The position numbers and the translations under genes were made by a program. DNA of 5,683 bases from assembly GCA_936924235.1 (NCBI GenBank), contig CAKZHN010000081.1, positions 1-5,683 of the forward strand, in the 5' to 3' direction. Source of the stretch: an uncultured Rhodoplanes sp. (lineage in GTDB: Bacteria; Pseudomonadota; Alphaproteobacteria; Rhizobiales; Xanthobacteraceae). This document shows, one piece after another, positions 4,883-5,683 of this stretch; position 1 is the first letter of the stretch; every line of letters begins with the position of its first letter. The notes below the pieces were generated by a model, which saw only the letters and a list, made by a program, of their open reading frames with translations, was not told the origin of the DNA and ran no database searches.

Positions 4883-5683
4883 TCATCGTCCGTCAAACTC
4901 CAGGATAAACAGTCCGGCGTTGTAGTCGGTCGCGTAGATCAATCCCGCGGCGTCGACGAACACGTCGGCGGACTGGATGACCCGCGCCCGGTTCGGGCGA
5001 TGATCCATCATCCGCGCGGGCGTTGGCGGCACGAAAGCGCCGACTTCCACGGGTGCCCGTTCGTCGCGGATGTCGAACACACGCACGCCGGCGTTCTGGT
5101 AGGTCGCAAAGATCAGCTCAGAGCTCATGAAGGTGCCGGGCCGGTTTTCGTGGATGTTGTGCGGTCCGAAATGCCCGCCCTTGCTGCGATAGTCGGCTTC
5201 GCCGGGATGCGGAAAGCTCGCGATGATCGTGGGTTTCGATTTCACCTTGTTGTCGAACACCCAGATGTTCTTGACGCCGTCCTCCTGATGGTCGAGCACG
5301 GCCTCGTCCAGCACGATCAGCAGGTCGCGGTCGGGGAGCGGCAGGCAGTTGTGCGTGCCGCCGCCAAACGGCGGCGCGCCGTCGCGATGCGCGACGAGCG
5401 CAGGCCTTGCGCGATCAGCCACGTCGATCACCACCATGCCGGCGTCGCGCCAGGCCGCATAGGCGGTATCGCCGTGGATAATCGGGTGATGCAGCCCGAA
5501 GCGGCTCGACGACGGCCACGACGGCGTCTCGCCTGCCGCCTGGTTCATGCCGGGAATCCACCAGCGGCCGGCTTCGCGCGGCTGCGCCGGATCGCTCATG
5601 TCGATGGTGATGAAGATGTAGTCGGTGAAGCCGTCGATCAGAGCAGATGCGTAGGCCCAGCGTCCGCCGGTGTACCAGACGCG
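4883..5683 (-). CDS. LVIVD-repeat protein, 5' end beyond the window
   Basis: Partial gene: the frame is open through the right edge, upstream of the ATG at 5599, and that extra part (VWYTGGRWAYASALIDGFTDYIFITID) is clearly coding, so ATG 5599 is internal. 266 residues are visible. LVIVD-type repeats appear as FITIDMSDPAQP (near 5582-5617), MVVIDVADRARP (near 5403-5438) and VRVFDIRDERAP (near 5050-5090), with a last strand LFILEFDG at the C-terminus. Such repeats form beta-propeller-like folds. Between them are conserved-looking His motifs, GGTHNCLP and GPHNIHE, that could bind metal; this is inference. The biochemical role of the family is unknown. Any signal peptide would be off the window. 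It is followed 10 bases later by the EamA transporter. Confidence 0.88.
   Translation of the reverse strand, partial: RVWYTGGRWAYASALIDGFTDYIFITIDMSDPAQPREAGRWWIPGMNQAAGETPSWPSSSRFGLHHPIIHGDTAYAAWRDAGMVVIDVADRARPALVAHRDGAPPFGGGTHNCLPLPDRDLLIVLDEAVLDHQEDGVKNIWVFDNKVKSKPTIIASFPHPGEADYRSKGGHFGPHNIHENRPGTFMSSELIFATYQNAGVRVFDIRDERAPVEVGAFVPPTPARMMDHRPNRARVIQSADVFVDAAGLIYATDYNAGLFILEFDGR

Noticed and set aside
4870..4896. TTG 4896 as transporter start, giving a 14-base overlap with the upstream gene
   Set aside because: The only GGAG is one base from TTG, and the added residues (TDDDAQQ) lie before the first helix; ATG 4872 is the simpler choice, though the longer form is not excluded.

Overview
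The window looks like conserved chromosome of an alphaproteobacterium of the order Hyphomicrobiales (Rhizobiales), most likely in the Bradyrhizobium/Rhodopseudomonas group. The reasons are high GC with strong GC bias at third codon positions, the use of GTG starts, the neighbouring of a 5-formyltetrahydrofolate cyclo-ligase gene with a YmdB-type metallophosphoesterase gene, a DUF2336 protein (a family found mainly in alphaproteobacteria), and YebC. The genus is an inference; no marker gene that would fix it is present.

Layout. 1-320 has no convincing gene. It is unusually rich in inverted repeats: a 96-nt three-way-junction fold (4-99), a hairpin touching it (99-118), a smaller one (130-146), and a strong GC-rich hairpin (244-292) just before the first ribosome-binding site. 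6S RNA is commonly encoded upstream of the cyclo-ligase gene, so this is where it would be expected, but I could not identify it with confidence. A weak 6S-like closing stem (82-97 with 215-231) is recorded as a candidate. 321-1749 is a tightly coupled plus-strand pair: the cyclo-ligase gene (GTG start) and, one base later, the metallophosphoesterase gene. 1750-1964 is a lower-GC spacer with two inverted repeats. 1965-3101 is a DUF2336 gene whose start is ambiguous. 3102-3258 is the leader of yebC, with a good -10 box and a 9-bp inverted repeat. 3259-4008 is yebC. Two minus-strand genes follow and converge on yebC: a ten-helix EamA/DMT transporter (4021-4872) and, upstream of it, an LVIVD-repeat protein that runs off the right edge.

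How the genes fit together. The first pair joins folate one-carbon salvage (5-formyl-THF to 5,10-methenyl-THF) to a phosphoesterase; they share a transcript by position, but no shared pathway is established. YebC is a translation/transcription accessory factor, and DUF2336 has no known function. The minus-strand pair is probably one operon: a beta-propeller-like protein of unknown function with a small-molecule exporter or importer.

I see no mobile element, CRISPR array, toxin-antitoxin pair, phage gene or defence system. The parts least explained by known genes are the palindrome-rich leader at 1-320, the DUF2336 gene, and the LVIVD/EamA pair.
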